A stretch of 64,000 nt of DNA from Isoetes taiwanensis (GCA_021234155.1 JAJEKV010000004.1:14354716-14418715), one strand, 5' to 3'. Positions 1-12,028 are shown, counted from the stretch's first letter. The notes: a model not told the origin generated them from the sequence alone. Program-made: numbers and translations.

Positions 1-1440
1 TCGTCTTAAACCATGATGTTGCAAAGGAAGACGCCTTACGGGCAGCATAAAGTGTTGCAAAGGAAGACGCAGATTGAGACGTTGTGCCTCTTCTAAGCTC
101 AATCCTGTAAAATGCTCACATATGATGCATCCAAAACCAGAAGCAAAATTAGACGGTGAATTATAAGCACAAGACCACAAAAGCCTATATTTCTCATATT
201 TTAACCACAACACTCTGTATACTCTGAAATAAACTCTTATATAAACTCTAAATACTGTGAAATCAGGCATGCAGATCATTACTTGGAGATGGTGAAAACC
301 CAACACAGACCTTCTTGTATTTCCTCTTCAAACCATATATTCGTGGATCGGGCAGGCTCCAGAGATCGATTACTGCTTGCTTTTGTGCCATTGCAATGCT
401 CTAGCTTGCCGTTGCTGGCATAATTCAACCTTGCCATTACAAGATGTATTTTCCTTGTTTGCTGCAGCTTTCACTTCAAGGCGTAGAGCAGGCGTTCTAA
501 TGATCTCATTTTGGGTCAGCAAATGTGGAAATGGATTCCGTCAATTTTTCAAATACCCCTACTTTGAATTAAACCACGGGTAGCATCCCGCGATTCTTCC
601 TCATAATCGGCTGAATTTTTTCTCGGCTCGACTCAAGTTCAACAAGGACTCGGCCTATCTTCCCCCAGATCAAATCTGTCCATGTGAACCCAAAGATAAT
701 GCACCGCCATCCTTGATTACGAGACACTGGGAGAATGTAACGGGCAGCATCTTTGCCACGCTAAAAAAAAACGGACTTTTCTTGCCATGGCCAAATCAGG
801 TGCCCTAAAACAGTATAAGGGCCCATCTCCATTAGGCTCTTTTTGGGGCGTTCCTGTGCCACATGGCAATTCCTGGCCATGCATTATTTTAAGCCCTATT
901 AGTTTTACTGAGGCGAATTAGGATGACATGGCACAGGATTCGGCAAAATTTTCAGATGCTCCTTCACTCCATCTGAAAAACTGAAGTCGCCCTGGAGTTT
1001 GTTGTTTTTCCGAAGCTTTTTGTCTTGTAGCCAGTTTCCGCCATAGATTTCTTTCTTGTAGCGAGTTTAATCATCATCATGATTTTGTTTCTTGCTCCAC
1101 TTCGGAATACCTATTTTCAATGAAAATGGTCTTGATTTGGAGGCCTGTGCCTTTGCTTACGTGACAAAACCCAGAAACTGGGTTTTTCTGTAATGGGGAT
1201 CCGCCCTAAAACCGAAACGAATTAAGAAAACCTGCAAGAAGACAAGAAGACCGATATCTTGGAGAAAAGCACTGACCCAAATCCGCAGCTGAAAATTGGA
1301 GCTTATTAACGGTAACAAAAGCCGAAAGGCAGGGCCGAAGCAGAGCAATTGTGCAGGAGAAACAGGGCAAGAAACACGCGAAGGATCACAGAAGAAATAA
1401 GATGAAGGATTGATCGTTTTTGGAAGAGTGACCAAGCCAA
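1..1440. other. Intergenic DNA, no gene recognised
   Basis: Only short open frames without recognisable domains occur here. A 15-20 bp motif (tgttgcaaaggaagacgc) occurs twice in the first 70 bases. No RNA gene or element boundary was seen. Confidence 0.5.
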
Positions 1441-1448
1441 GGGACCGT

Positions 1449-2560
1449 TTCTCTTCCCATCTCCGTGCCCATTTTTCACTGAATTTCTAATTTTCCCTGG
1501 CCTTAGATTTTTAAACTAGAGATCCGATGGTGTAAAATAAGCCACATCAGATTTTGATGACATGGAAATTACACGTGGATAGGGTAGAATTTGAGGAAAG
1601 ACGGTAGGCCCGGTAGGGCTGGTTTTTGTGCTAAAAAAACAAAACAGAGTCTAAATCAGAGTATAACAAAACACGTCAAGGCAAGTGGGTCTGCCTTCCG
1701 GCAGTTTTTCTGTCCATTCAAAACAAGAATGGCAAATAGCTATGCCAAAACCTGTAGAATCAGGTTACCTTGCCTTGACGTCGTGGAGCGGGAAGGGGAG
1801 GGCATTCTTGCCAGCCCCCTGACCTGCAGAATCCGGTCGCGCCTCAACGGCGCTCCTGGATTCTGCAGGTCAGGGGGCTGGCAAGAATGCCCTCCCCCTT
1901 CCCGTTCCACATAACGTCTTGCACGAAAAAGCAGCAATACTAGCCATCACACCATCAGCAGCGCCATTGCATAAGACTATATAACACTCGACACCATACC
2001 ACCTGCAACACTATTATAACACCATCATAGACCACATCACAATACTAATATAAGATTGTCTAGAACACTATTTGACTCCATCTCCATGATTATTAGCACC
2101 ATTTTCAATACCATTATAAACACGACCTTGAACATCATTATAAATATCATCATAGACACAATCTCAATACCAATATAAGACCATCTAGCACATCATTAGA
2201 ACACCATCTCCAACAAAATTATTGACACCATCTCCAACACCATTATAAATATCATCTTTAATTTATAGACATTATTACCATTATCCTTCTTTAACATCAT
2301 TATTATAACATCTTTTGCATCTTGAACACAACATATGTAATTGTGTTTCATGTTTTTCTTTTTTCTTTTTTTAGCACACCAGCCCTACCGGGCCTACAGC
2401 CTTTCCTCAAATTCTAGCCTATCCACGTGTAATTTCCACCTCATCAAAATCTGAAGTGGCATCAATCTACACCATTGAATCTCTAGTTTCATAAATCAAG
2501 GGTCGAGGAAATTAGAAAATGGCCAAGAAAATTCTAACGGAGATGAGAGGAGGTGCAAGG
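1449..2560. mobile_element. Foldback element with long terminal inverted repeats (Mutator-like, non-coding)
   Basis: The two ends are inverted copies of each other over roughly 180-200 bp. For example, the left end contains ttacacgtggatagg and cggtaggcccggtagggctg, and the right end contains their reverse complements (ccagccctaccgggcc, cctatccacgtgtaa). No transposase frame lies between the arms. The middle is a compositionally simple stretch rich in CACCAT and ATTATAA steps plus a GC-rich hairpin. Long TIRs with non-coding filler fit a non-autonomous Mutator-like or foldback element. I could not find a clear 9-bp target duplication, so the superfamily is an inference. Confidence 0.6.
1777..1912. 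repeat. GC-rich near-perfect inverted repeat (hairpin)
   Basis: Left arm about 1777-1834 and right arm about 1858-1912. Nearly 40 consecutive bases pair across the core (gcattcttgccagcccc on the left against ggggctggcaagaatgc on the right). The loop is about 23 bases and itself holds a small palindrome (gcgcc/ggcgc). It sits inside the foldback element and is much GC-richer than its surroundings. Confidence 0.8.
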
Positions 2561-2564
2561 CGAT

Positions 2565-3780
2565 CGAGATGGCCTGAACCCGTTCTTTCTGGACCCTCGC
2601 ATGTACCCACTTGCTGCCCTGCCTATCACCATGCTGCCATCCTTACTCTTGCCTTTTTTCCCACAATCTTCATTTTTGCAAATCTACCGCGAGGGAAACT
2701 AGAAAATCGTTGGAAAATAGGAAACAGATAGCAATCGATGTCAATTCTCGGAGTTGCGAAGTGTTCTTCTTGCATGTTTCCATCGAAGATTTTTCTTCTG
2801 TATTCCCATCACTTCGTGGGCATCTAGAAGGCCCCATTTTGGTTTGGCCTAACATTCGAATGATTCTATACAGGGATTTTTACGGCATTCTCAGACCTGG
2901 TATCTTTTTGGAAGCATCCCGTTTGGAGATCTACGCAACCCTTAGGATCCCTTTGCTTCCTTTTCTTTTGATGATCCTCATCTAAATCCACATACATATT
3001 GCAAGTATTGAAGCTTTGAAGATATCTAGCAATCAGGTACTTGTTTTCACATGTAAAACTATTTTATTCTAATTTGTTGGTATCGGTTTCTAAACCTGAC
3101 GAGGATGGCCCGCTTTCCAATTTGGCAGATAGATCTAGTATGTAAAAGGGCCGATTTGAGAGAGATATTTGAACTTGCTACAACTTCAAGCTAGGTAAGC
3201 ATGTGTGCGTGTGTAGTGCCGTTTTTTCAACTGTTGCCTCTGGCTTAGCTTCTCAAAGTCCTTGGGTTTTTTTGCTGCTGCGTTTTTTCCTCAAAGTTCT
3301 TGAAGATTTATGTCGTTCCTTTCCTTTCAAATACAACAGGTTGTTGTGCATTTGTTGCTATAAAGCGTTGGGAGTTCCCTTCCTTCAGATCAAGAACAAT
3401 AGCTGGCATCCTTAGTGAATCTCTCAACTTGGTTACTGGTAAGTCAATCACTCTCTTCAAGGCGGAGCTTTCCTCTAGTAAATTCTGTCCAGGAAAGAAA
3501 ATTTACGAGTTTTCTCTAAATCCTTTCTAATAGAAGGTTGTAATAAGTAATTTTGCAATTCTTTGAGGTGCTCCAGGTTTTGCCATCCATAAAGGCACAT
3601 TTTTTCCATATTTTTCTTAACATAGCTCACAAACTTAGACCTCTGTCTGTTACGTGTACCACAAGAACTTTTTCTTGCATTCTGTTATAGCTTTTGTCAG
3701 CCAATCCAATATGTATCAGGCCAACTATCTAATCTGAAATCTTTTGGACAACTATCTAATCTAGAATTTTTCAAGCTCTT
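2565..3780. other. Intergenic DNA, no gene recognised
   Basis: Several 60-125 codon frames are open, on both strands, but none shows a recognisable domain, repeat pattern or splice-compatible structure. I see no supported feature. Confidence 0.4.
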
Positions 3781-3783
3781 GAA

Positions 3784-3990
3784 ATGTTGACCAAAGTGAT
3801 ACGATTAGACCTTTCCTATAATCATCTTTCTGGGGCTATTCCTGAATGTTTTGCTAGAAAACTCTCAAGTTTAACTACCTTAAACCTAAGAAACAACAAG
3901 ATTACTGCTTTGCCATCTGATATGAGTGGGATCAGTACTTTATCCTCAATGATACTGCACGAGAACGCCTTTAGTTCTCTTATAAAGCGG
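3784..3990 (+). pseudogene. Leucine-rich-repeat fragment
   Basis: The frame shows two to three LRR units of the plant type: IRLDLSYNHLSGAIPECF, then LTTLNLRNNKITALPSDM, then LSSMILHENAF. The LxxLxLxxNxLxGxIP pattern is that of plant LRR receptor-like or LRR proteins. No start codon context, signal peptide, kinase domain or further repeats adjoin it, so it is an isolated exon or gene fragment. It lies just upstream of an esterase exon on the same strand; the two are unrelated families. Confidence 0.6.
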
Positions 3991-4326
3991 AGAACTTTAA
4001 TTCTGTGCAAAGCTTTTAAGTGTTCCTAACTTTGTTTGTACAGAAATTTGTGAAGACATGTGAAATTGGCTATGGCTAGGGTATGGCTAGTCACATAATC
4101 TGTTGCAAGCTAATTTTCTTGACCTTTAATGATCTACCAGTCAAAGAGTACTAGAAACATCTGAAAACCGAATTGAAAAGGAAAAACTCGTCTCCCAAAA
4201 AAGAAAGAAAAGCAAAATGCTATATGGCTTTGTTCCATTGCTTTATTTTTCAAGATTTCTGGGGGCTTCATAACTTTGCATAGTCTTACTACTCAATAGG
4301 ACTACTTAAGCTATTATGTTTGACAG

Positions 4327-4537
4327 GTTTCAGATATCATTCAGAAGAATTCCTATCTAAAGAGAGTTTCATAGCCCATTCATTGGGAGGACTTTTCTCA
4401 CGTTATGCTATTTCTTGCCTCTATAAAGAAGCAGACGAAACACACAATGGTCATAAGGCAAAGGGGACATTGTGTGGACTTGAGCCTGCCATATTACCTT
4501 AGCAACTCCCCACCTGAGTGTCCGTGGAAAGCAGCAG
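4327..4537 (+). pseudogene. DUF676-type serine esterase (lipase) exon, frameshifted
   Basis: An exon-like block with an acceptor (ttgacag) before 4327 and a donor (gtaata) after 4537. It encodes VSDIIQKNSYLKRV, then FIAHSLGGLFSRYAIS, then GLEPAI and LATPHLSVRGKQQ. AHSLGG carries the nucleophile-elbow serine of DUF676 alpha/beta-hydrolases, and ATPHLGVRG-like sequence is conserved in the same family. The three pieces lie in different frames, with shifts near 4367 and near 4497, and stops are met in every continuous reading. This is therefore one decayed exon of a putative plant lipase, with no other exon seen nearby. Confidence 0.75.
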
Positions 4538-4539
4538 GT

Positions 4540-4979
4540 AATATTATAAACATCTATTTTCTCATTTGTACTGTGATGCTGTTAGGAATGTTGACAACCT
4601 TGGAATATTGGGATATCTTAGTAATGAAATTGTGAGGATTTTGCAGGTCTGCGGATATTGGCTTGTGGACTCAAAGAGTGCAAACATATTCATAGTATTT
4701 GAGAAGCTCCTCCACCTTTGCAACATCAATAGTATTGGGATCAATATCCAAACACAGAAAGATATCAAAAGCATTAGTCATTCCAAACATAAGAAACAGC
4801 ATTGGCTTTTAGAGATTAATATCAATTTTAGCAATTAACATAATGTGTACTTTTAACCCATCAGTATTATAGAAAGATCAGACTGGCAAATTCGCAGGCA
4901 GTCAGATAAAAATATGTCCAGCTTCTGGGTTGATTGCGAAATTCATCAAAATTCATCATCAAGACACCATTCTGTTTGC
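4540..4979. other. No feature recognised
   Basis: AT-rich DNA following the broken esterase exon. It may be residual intron sequence of that pseudogene. No conserved coding block was seen. Confidence 0.4.
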
Positions 4980-5530
4980 CATTAGGGTTTTTTTGAGATT
5001 AAAAAAGGGCCTTCAAAACATGCCAACTAAGCCAAATGAAGATAAATGAACTACCAATCAGAAATCAGAGCCTGACGGGTCCAGTCAGCAAAACTGTTAT
5101 AACTAACTCACTGGATCACATTTTCTAGCATAACTATTGATAAAAAAGTCCAAGTGAGCTCTCGTTTAGTGCAATAGATAGATCTCGTTGAGATCTTTCC
5201 AACCTTAGGTGCTTTGCATATATTTTAACCACTTATGATTGTCAAAACTCCAAAAAATATGGTTTTTACCATTTTTTACTATCCTACGGGACTAAAAGAT
5301 ATGCAAAACCACCCAAGGTTAGAAAGATCTCAATGAGATCTATCTATTGCACCAAACAAGAGCTCATTTGGACTTTGCTATCAACACTTATGCTAGAAAA
5401 TGTGATCCAGTGAGTTAGTTATAACTGTTTTGCTGACTGGATTACCAGTTCTGTTTTTTGATTGGTAGTTCAGATAGCTTAATCAGCAGTTCTTAGAAGG
5501 CCCTTTTATGATCTCAAAAAATCCCTAATG
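4980..5530. mobile_element. Palindromic MITE, about 550 bp
   Basis: The ends read cattagggttttttt and, inverted, ccctaatg. Most of the element folds back on itself: gatagatctcgttgagatcttt on the left is matched by an inverted copy near 5320-5345, and aacactggatcac-like and tgctagaaaatgtgatcc stretches are also inverted copies. Arms are about 230-250 bp with a short spacer near 5260. There is no coding capacity. I could not decide the target duplication, so the superfamily is open. Confidence 0.75.
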
Positions 5531-5666
5531 AAACATCAGCCAAGGTAAGAGTGCCAATAACATTGGCCCTACTAGCCCCAACTTTGTAAGACTCACACCA
5601 ATCCACATTAGGTCTGGCCAATAACACCAGCCGCATTTTCCAGCGTCAAGATACCTTGAATATTTG

Positions 5667-5918
5667 TTAAGATTGAGTAGTTTTGGGACTTGGATTTCCT
5701 TTGGCTATTCTATACTCTTCATTAGCATGTGCAAATGATAAAACTCTACCAACAAGGAGATCAATCAAGGCTTCTTCAGAATCTCCATCTGAGTCCAGAT
5801 TTTTTATTACGGTAGTCACTAAAGAATTCCTGGCTGTAAGTAGAAGAGCAATCAGAGGAACTAAATTCAAATTTTCAGCTAGCTTAAATGCAATCGGAAG
5901 CAAATTTGTTCTAAACAT
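5667..5918 (-). other. Unrecognised 83-codon open frame
   Basis: The frame contains an acidic stretch (NLDSDGDSEEALIDLL) and could be an exon remnant. I do not recognise a family. The opposite strand is open over nearly the same span, which weakens the coding call. Confidence 0.2.
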
Positions 5919-5959
5919 GATCTGTCAGCTTGTGCCCTGCCAGAATTAGTATCTTTGCT

Positions 5960-6900
5960 ACCTTTGTTCCTTCTAAACTAAATCATTTCAGCATATTTTG
6001 AACATGCCCACTTTGTTTTAATAAAAGCATTCTCTTTTTTCTGTCCCTCCATACTTCAATTCCTGAAAAGTGTTTCAATTCTCCCAAATCTATCATTTCA
6101 AATCCGTTTTTTCAATATATTTTTTCATTTAATAAGCATTCCTTATTGTTTGATATCATTACATAATCATCCACATATAAGGCAATCAAGCAAAATTTTT
6201 CTCCATCTCTAAATCTGTACAAGTTTCTACCATTTTGTAATCTCTCAAATCCTTATTCTCTTAAAAATTTATCCATGTAGAGATACCATTCTCGAGGTGA
6301 TTGTCTCAGTCCATATACTGCCCTTTTTTAATTTCCAAACCAATGTATCATTCTTTTCATATCCTGCAAGTTGCCTCATGTATATACTCTCTTCCAACTC
6401 GGCATTCAAAATTGTTGTCTTCACATCCATGTGGTACAACTCTAAGTTTAATGCATTGGTAATTGGTAGAAGAACCTCAAACTTGTTAGTTTAACCACTG
6501 GAGAAAAAATCTCATTATAATCTTTCCCTTTCTTTTGAAAAAAACCCTGAGCAATGAATCTTGCTTTGAATCTTTTGTACCAATACTGTTGGTTTAATTC
6601 TATAAATCCATTTGTTCCATACAATATTTGTGTTTTTTAGCTTATATCAAATGTTCCCATATCTTTGAAGGATTTAATTTCTTCCTCTATTGCTTGAATC
6701 TAAGTTTCAGTTTTGCTACTGTTTACGGCTTCTGCATATGATTTAGGTATGATATAATCATCCAAAATAGCTAGTATTTGTTCTGTATTAGAGATTCCTG
6801 AATATTTTTCTAGTCTTCTACTTCTTCCATTTCCCAATCGACTATATTCATTTTCATTTAAATATAAATCTCCCCTCAACATTTCAACCTGAGATTTTCT
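5960..6900 (-). pseudogene. Ty1/copia reverse transcriptase remnant
   Basis: Reading the minus strand gives, in order, IPKSYAEAVNSS (before the RT core, near 6740), NKWIYRIK, HMDVKTTILNAELEESIYM and finally ALYVDDYVMISNN near 6170. The YVDD catalytic motif and the order of blocks are those of copia RT (RVT_2). Stops and frame changes occur between blocks (for example after 6500 and near 6260), and no integrase, gag or LTR is visible. This is an old truncated copy. Confidence 0.8.
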
Positions 6901-6959
6901 CTTTCTGTCTGTTTCCTGCTGGACATTTTAAGTAGCATTGTCATCTGTATTGTCGACGC

Positions 6960-9140
6960 CCATATTACTTTCTCCTTCTCCTCTACCATCTTGATTTGTG
7001 TTTGTATTACCTCTTTCCATATTTCGAGTTTCATTCTGTTATACTTTTAAAAACATTGTTCTAGGTTATTTGCTATTGTCAAAACATTCATACGCCTTGT
7101 CACTTTACGGTCTTATATTTTAGAACATATAAAAGAACTTACAAAGTGTCTAGCAAAGAAGATTCATACTTTTTTCTTTACAAGCAGAGACTTGGTACAT
7201 ACAATAAAGTTGTGATTCTATATCTGCAATTATAACATAAACTTGCCTGGTAAAAATGGAGGAAGTTGGAAAGTTGAATTCATATGGGATTTAACAACAT
7301 GGATCTTTCCTAGTAACTAATATAAGATATATAAATCATGAAACATCCATCATAATCCTTAAATATGTATATATTTGTGAACTCAAAATTAGGCAATTTC
7401 ACCTTTTCTAAATACTGCTAAGACTTTATTAGAAACCCAAATGCTCCCCTACAACACACGTGTGGGGAAATCAATAAAATTTGAGCATATCAAACAAATG
7501 TCTAAGTTCTTTATCTAGATATAGAACAACGAGTTGTGATAAAAGCGTATCCAATGACTTCAAATGTATTCATGAACAGCTTGATCTTTACGGTGAAATA
7601 CTCTACTCAAATGAAGACCATCATTGACCGGTGTCTTGAAGCCTGATACACACAACACTCTCACGTCATTCATACTACTTGAAAATCTTGACATGATATT
7701 TTTTTGATGTCTTGCATGATTATGAAATATTTTCTTGTTATGTTGTATCAATCGCACTCAAACTCATTTGGCAATTATAATAACATAAGTATAATCAATT
7801 GTTGCACATCCGTTTGCAGGGTCAGTGCTTCAAAGCATTTTTTCACTTCTCTCATCTCTACTCCATATCTTGCAGAACCGAGAAGCTAGAAGAAACAAGT
7901 GAATTTTGCATTGCAAATAGAGAATCAAGAGAAGGAGAAGAAGAAACAATGAAAATTGAAGGAAACGTGCATCTATATTTGAGCTTCCATGCTATCCGTA
8001 GCTTTCATATAAATAATAGTTGATTGTAAATTAATGTCAGGTGTTGAGATAGAGGCTAATGAGAGCGAATATTCACAAGAAACGGTTGTTGAAAGAAAAA
8101 GATACAAAAATCGACCCGAGCAAAACTATCTCCATCATTTCGAAACTCAAGAAAGTAGAGGAAAAAGGAAAAAATTTATGTTCAAAGAATAAGTGTTCAA
8201 TGTTGGCTTCAAAATCATGTCCACATACCATGTATGGACTTTATTGTTCACGGCAGTCTAGTAATCGACATGCAAACCAACCAAAGCGACGAAACAAACA
8301 AGGTGCTTTCGCACTGGGGGTTGTCCCAAACTAGTTTGCGCATGTTGTAAATCTAGTTTATGGGAAGTGGTAGTTGTTGTAAATCTTGGTCCAAAAAAAT
8401 TTAAGCAATTAATAAAAGATTGAAAAGATAATAAGAGACGCCAAGAAGCATTGTGTAAAGCTTCGTAAATCTATTTGAAAGAGATAGTATGACTCAAGGT
8501 ATACTAATATATGTCTTGCTTGACAAAACTAATTTCAACAAGTGTAATATATTTATATTTCGAGATTAGTAGATAAACAAAAATAATTTCCAAACATTGT
8601 GTCAAAAAACTTATAAATTTTTATATTATCAAATAAAAGACTTACAAAAATTAAATTATATGTGTAAAAGGCACTCATATGAAAGTTTAAAATTAAAAAA
8701 TGAAGAATATAGTTGTGTAGTATTCATTAGTGTATATGTAGAGGTTACTATATGTCCATGGTTATGTTACTTGTATTTTTTTAGACAGCAATAAACCTAG
8801 ATTTTTTATTCGACAATTTGCAATTATGTACTTACATTATAGATCTTCTTGAATTCAAGATGTTACTATACTATAGAAGCTATTCTTTGTCGAATTTTAG
8901 ATCTTATGAAAAGTCAAATTTTATTATTAGATCAATATTTAATGTAACATTTATCAAGTTGCAATACTTTTGATCATCATATTGTCAATCCTCATCATGT
9001 TTACTAATTGAAAACTTTTTCATTATCAAATATTTGAATTTTCATTTTGTAAAATCTATATTGTAGAATTGTTGAATTGTCATTTTATTAAAATCTCAAC
9101 TATCATTTATAACTTATTACTTTATGCCTAAAAAATCAAA
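6960..9140. other. AT-rich intergenic DNA, no gene recognised
   Basis: AT content is very high, especially 8400-9150. Short frames (for example 8059-8334) have no recognisable domain. No tRNA, repeat array or splice-consistent exon was found. Confidence 0.4.
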
Positions 9141-9151
9141 TAACTATATTG

Positions 9152-9301
9152 GTAAATGAGGCGGAAGAAGCTACAGAGATCGATCCTGAAGAGGCTCGAG
9201 AGGCTTTCCAAAAAGCTCAGACTGACCTGGCTCAGGTTGAAGGTAGAAAACAAACTATTGAGGCATTCTTTAGTAAGTTTAAATTATTTTTTAGTAAGTA
9301 A
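9152..9301 (+). pseudogene. atpE: Plastid atpE 3' end in nuclear DNA (NUPT)
   Basis: The frame reads VNEAEEATEIDPEEAREAF, then QKAQTDLAQVEGRKQTIEAF, to a stop at 9299-9301. This is the C-terminal helical hairpin of the chloroplast ATP synthase epsilon subunit (compare the plant pattern DIDPQEA...AEGKRQAIEAN). Only about 49 codons remain; the N-terminal beta-sandwich and atpB are absent. It is followed by a stem-loop and trnM-CAU on the other strand, as in many plastid genomes, so the block is a short piece of plastid DNA moved to the nucleus. Flanking sequence is AT-rich nuclear DNA with a LINE fragment after it. Confidence 0.8.
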
Positions 9302-9384
9302 CGGAGAGAAATGGATTTCCAAAAACAAAACCTTTCTCTTTTTACTAAAAATTACTTTTTTACTAAGAGATTGGTTATTAAAAC

Positions 9385-9422
9385 TTATTAGATTCTATTG
9401 AAGGATCAATAGAATCTAATAA
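9385..9422. terminator. Plastid 3' stem-loop downstream of atpE remnant
   Basis: A perfect 17-bp inverted repeat (ttattagattctattga and its reverse complement) has a 4-base loop (agga). Stem-loops at this place stabilise 3' ends of atpB-atpE transcripts in plastids. Here it is presumably a passive relic. Confidence 0.7.
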
Positions 9423-9426
9423 ATTT

Positions 9427-9501
9427 TACCTACTATATTGGATTTGAACCAATGACTCTCATCGTATGAAAGCGATACTCTAACCGCTTAGTTAAGTAGG
9501 T
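9427..9501 (-). tRNA. trnM-CAU: Plastid-derived trnM-CAU (elongator Met), probably a pseudo-tRNA
   Basis: The minus strand gives acceptor acctact, D-arm ttaactaagcggttaga, anticodon loop ctttcatacg (CAU), T-arm attggttcaaatccaat and acceptor agtaggt. The order and sequence match plastid trnM-CAU, which sits tail-to-tail with atpE in many plant plastomes. Two extra bases (at) separate the T-stem from the 3' acceptor strand, giving 75 bases with the discriminator instead of 73. That should disturb stacking of the T and acceptor arms. It is unlikely to be functional in the nucleus. Confidence 0.8.
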
Positions 9502-9639
9502 CATCTTCATTGTAACATAAATCGTTTTTTTTTTTTATATGTCAAATTTTTGAAAGTTGTTGACTTGTACAATTCTTGGAAATTTGTTATTTTCTCTTTT
9601 GAGTTGTTGTATGTGAGTATGTTACTTATAAATGCTATA

Positions 9640-9930
9640 ATTATATATAAATTTTTGCTCAATTCATCCGTCTTTTATGGAGTGGAAGTATGGGGGCCAG
9701 TGATATCACATGTCACTTTGAAAGACTTGGAACGGGTCCCGAAAGCCTTTTTAACTTGAGCCTTTGAAGTCAAAACATCATTTTCATATTCAATTCTTCC
9801 ATAGGAGACAGAGTTCCTATCTCTTCAGCATGTCGCGCACTAAAACACCATATAATGTACTGCCAGAAGGTGGTATACATGAGAGACACTCGTCTTCCAA
9901 TCCTCGCTTACACAATGGCCATGGGTCTAT
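9640..9930 (+). pseudogene. LINE (L1-like) reverse-transcriptase C-terminal remnant
   Basis: The first part reads VFYGVEVWGP, then DLERVPKAFL, the block after the RT core in plant L1-type LINEs (usually YG.E.WGP ... ERVQ..FL). After frame changes, VVYMRDTRLPILAY continues the same C-terminal region up to about 9930. There are several frameshifts and stops. No ORF1, endonuclease or poly(A) tail was seen. Confidence 0.6.
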
Positions 9931-9959
9931 AACACTTTGCTGGAAGGAGAAATGAGTCA

Positions 9960-11400
9960 ATTGATTCTTCAAATGAATGTGCAGGAACATGATGTATACA
10001 AGTGCAAAACAATGAGAATCACAATGGCCATAAGCAATATCTAAATATAAGCTTCCTTATCAAACGTTCGGATAGCTTTGGAGCAGGTAAAGACATCATT
10101 TTAGTACTACAAAAGCTAGATTAATCCAATGCTTATCTGAGGTCCACCTAATAATTGTTATCACATAATTTGCCCATGAAAAAGTGAAGAATCACCGTGT
10201 TTGTTTGCACTTAGAGTTGAAACAGATATATGGGCTCTGGAAGAGCGAGAAACTAGGGTATGCCAATGTTGCCAAATGGAAATTCTTATGAATGCGACAC
10301 CTCTTCAGAATTGCCTGTATTTAGGCATGACATGCAGAGTTGGTTACATTAAATCAATCGCTACATATGACGTTGCAGGCATATTCAGTAACGACCCTAG
10401 CATCATCTATCTAGGGGGTCTTCATAACATAACCACCTTGACATATACAATTGTACAGTTTATCAGTTACCTTATAGTTGCTAAGTTTTTTTCAAAAAAA
10501 AACTTCGAGCGGGGTTTTTTTAATCTTGACCAGTAATAGGCCTGTTGTGTTCCTTCAGTATTGAGTCCCACAGGTCTTTTGGTTTCCGTGGACAAATCAA
10601 TTCAATACAAAAGAAACTGATATTTCTTGTTTCTTTGGTTTAGGTCATATATAATATTTAGAAGTGGCATCCACATGCTGTTTTTAGAGCTCTTGCTTGC
10701 TCATCTTCATGCTTATTACTCAAGATTAAACAACACATGTAAACTCCTTTTTAGTTACTACAATGAGGTCTCCTGATAGAGAGCTTGCATGGAAAGATTT
10801 TCTGCTTTTAGTGGATGACGAAAGTCTCACTATTCTATCTTGTATTTTATATCCTTCTACTATAAAGAGATAGCACGTTCTTCTTTCAATCAAGAAAAGG
10901 AAAAAACTTCCAACCTTATTTGAACATGTCTTAAACCAGTATGAAGATTAAACTCTATGATTTTTTAAATCAGTATTAACCTGATTTATTGATGGAAGAA
11001 GGGGAGTGATTTTTGAGCCTATGTGCCAAAATTTATTGATTCAAATCCGCCCATTAAACACTCAACAAAGCATCAATCCATTACATTGAATTGTGAGAGC
11101 TTCGAGCTAATTGAATTCAACGTCAAAGCAACAGAAATGAATATACACAGTGACCTATTGTTCTTGGCACATAGGTCAAAGATAGACTGACTATTGTTAG
11201 AACAGAAAAGAGGCTAATTAAAAAAATGTATTAGGTAGATAAAGACTTTTTTTCAAAAGCATAATAGCCTTGCCCAAGAATTTCACTTGACTACTGTCCT
11301 GTCTTAAATCAAATAATTTCTTATATATATACAAGTTCATTATTATTTAGGGCCTACACATTTGGAGAAATCTTTGACAAAAAAGTGTGAAAAATACCCT
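9960..11400. other. Intergenic DNA, no gene recognised
   Basis: An open frame at 10201-10536 has no domain I recognise and ends in an A/T-rich tail. Nothing else is supported. Confidence 0.4.
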
Positions 11401-11417
11401 GCAAAACACATCTAGTA

Positions 11418-12028
11418 TGAAAGATTCTCCTAGATTCTTAAGATTCTACAGATATTCCCCTAGATTTTCGAAGATTCTACAGAGATTCCCCTAGATTCCT
11501 CTATATTTCTCACGATTCTATGTATATTCTTCTAGCCCTTAGCTTATATGAACATTCCTCAAAATTCTCCAGGATTCCATCAATATTTTCTTATAGTATA
11601 AAGACTATTCTAAGATTCCTCTAGATTCCCCAAGATTCTATGTAGATTCTTCTATATTCCCTTAGATTCTATAAAGATTTCCTTAGATTATCCAAGATTC
11701 CCCTGGATTCTCAAGATTTTAAGAAGATTCTCTCAGATTCTCTAAAGATTCCCATAGATTCTCCAAGATTCTATGTAACTTCTTTTACTTTCTCTAAGAT
11801 CCTATGAACATTCCCCTAGATTCACGAAGATTCCATCAAGATTCCCCTAGATTCTCAAAGATTTTATGAGGATTCTATTGGATCTAGATTTGAAAAGGTT
11901 CTCTTGTGATTCCTATAGGTTCCCTACGATTCTCTTGAGATTCCTCTAGATTCTCAAAGATCCCGTGAAGATTGCCTTAGATCCCATGAAGATTGCCCTA
12001 GATTCCCATGAAGATTGCCCTAGATTGT
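11418..12028. repeat. Degenerate minisatellite with AGATTC-rich unit
   Basis: About 600 bp built from a variable unit of roughly 30-40 bases, approximated by agattcccctagattct followed by c-aagattctatg. More than fifteen copies occur with point changes and unit-length drift. At the right end a shorter derived unit (catgaagattgccctagat) is repeated about three times. It has no coding potential of note. Confidence 0.85.

Noticed and set aside
8059-8334. 91-codon basic ORF
   Set aside because: The Lys-rich composition is explained by A-rich DNA; no recognisable family.
10201-10536. 111-codon plus-strand ORF
   Set aside because: No domain, a weak composition signal and an AT-driven end; not supported as a gene.
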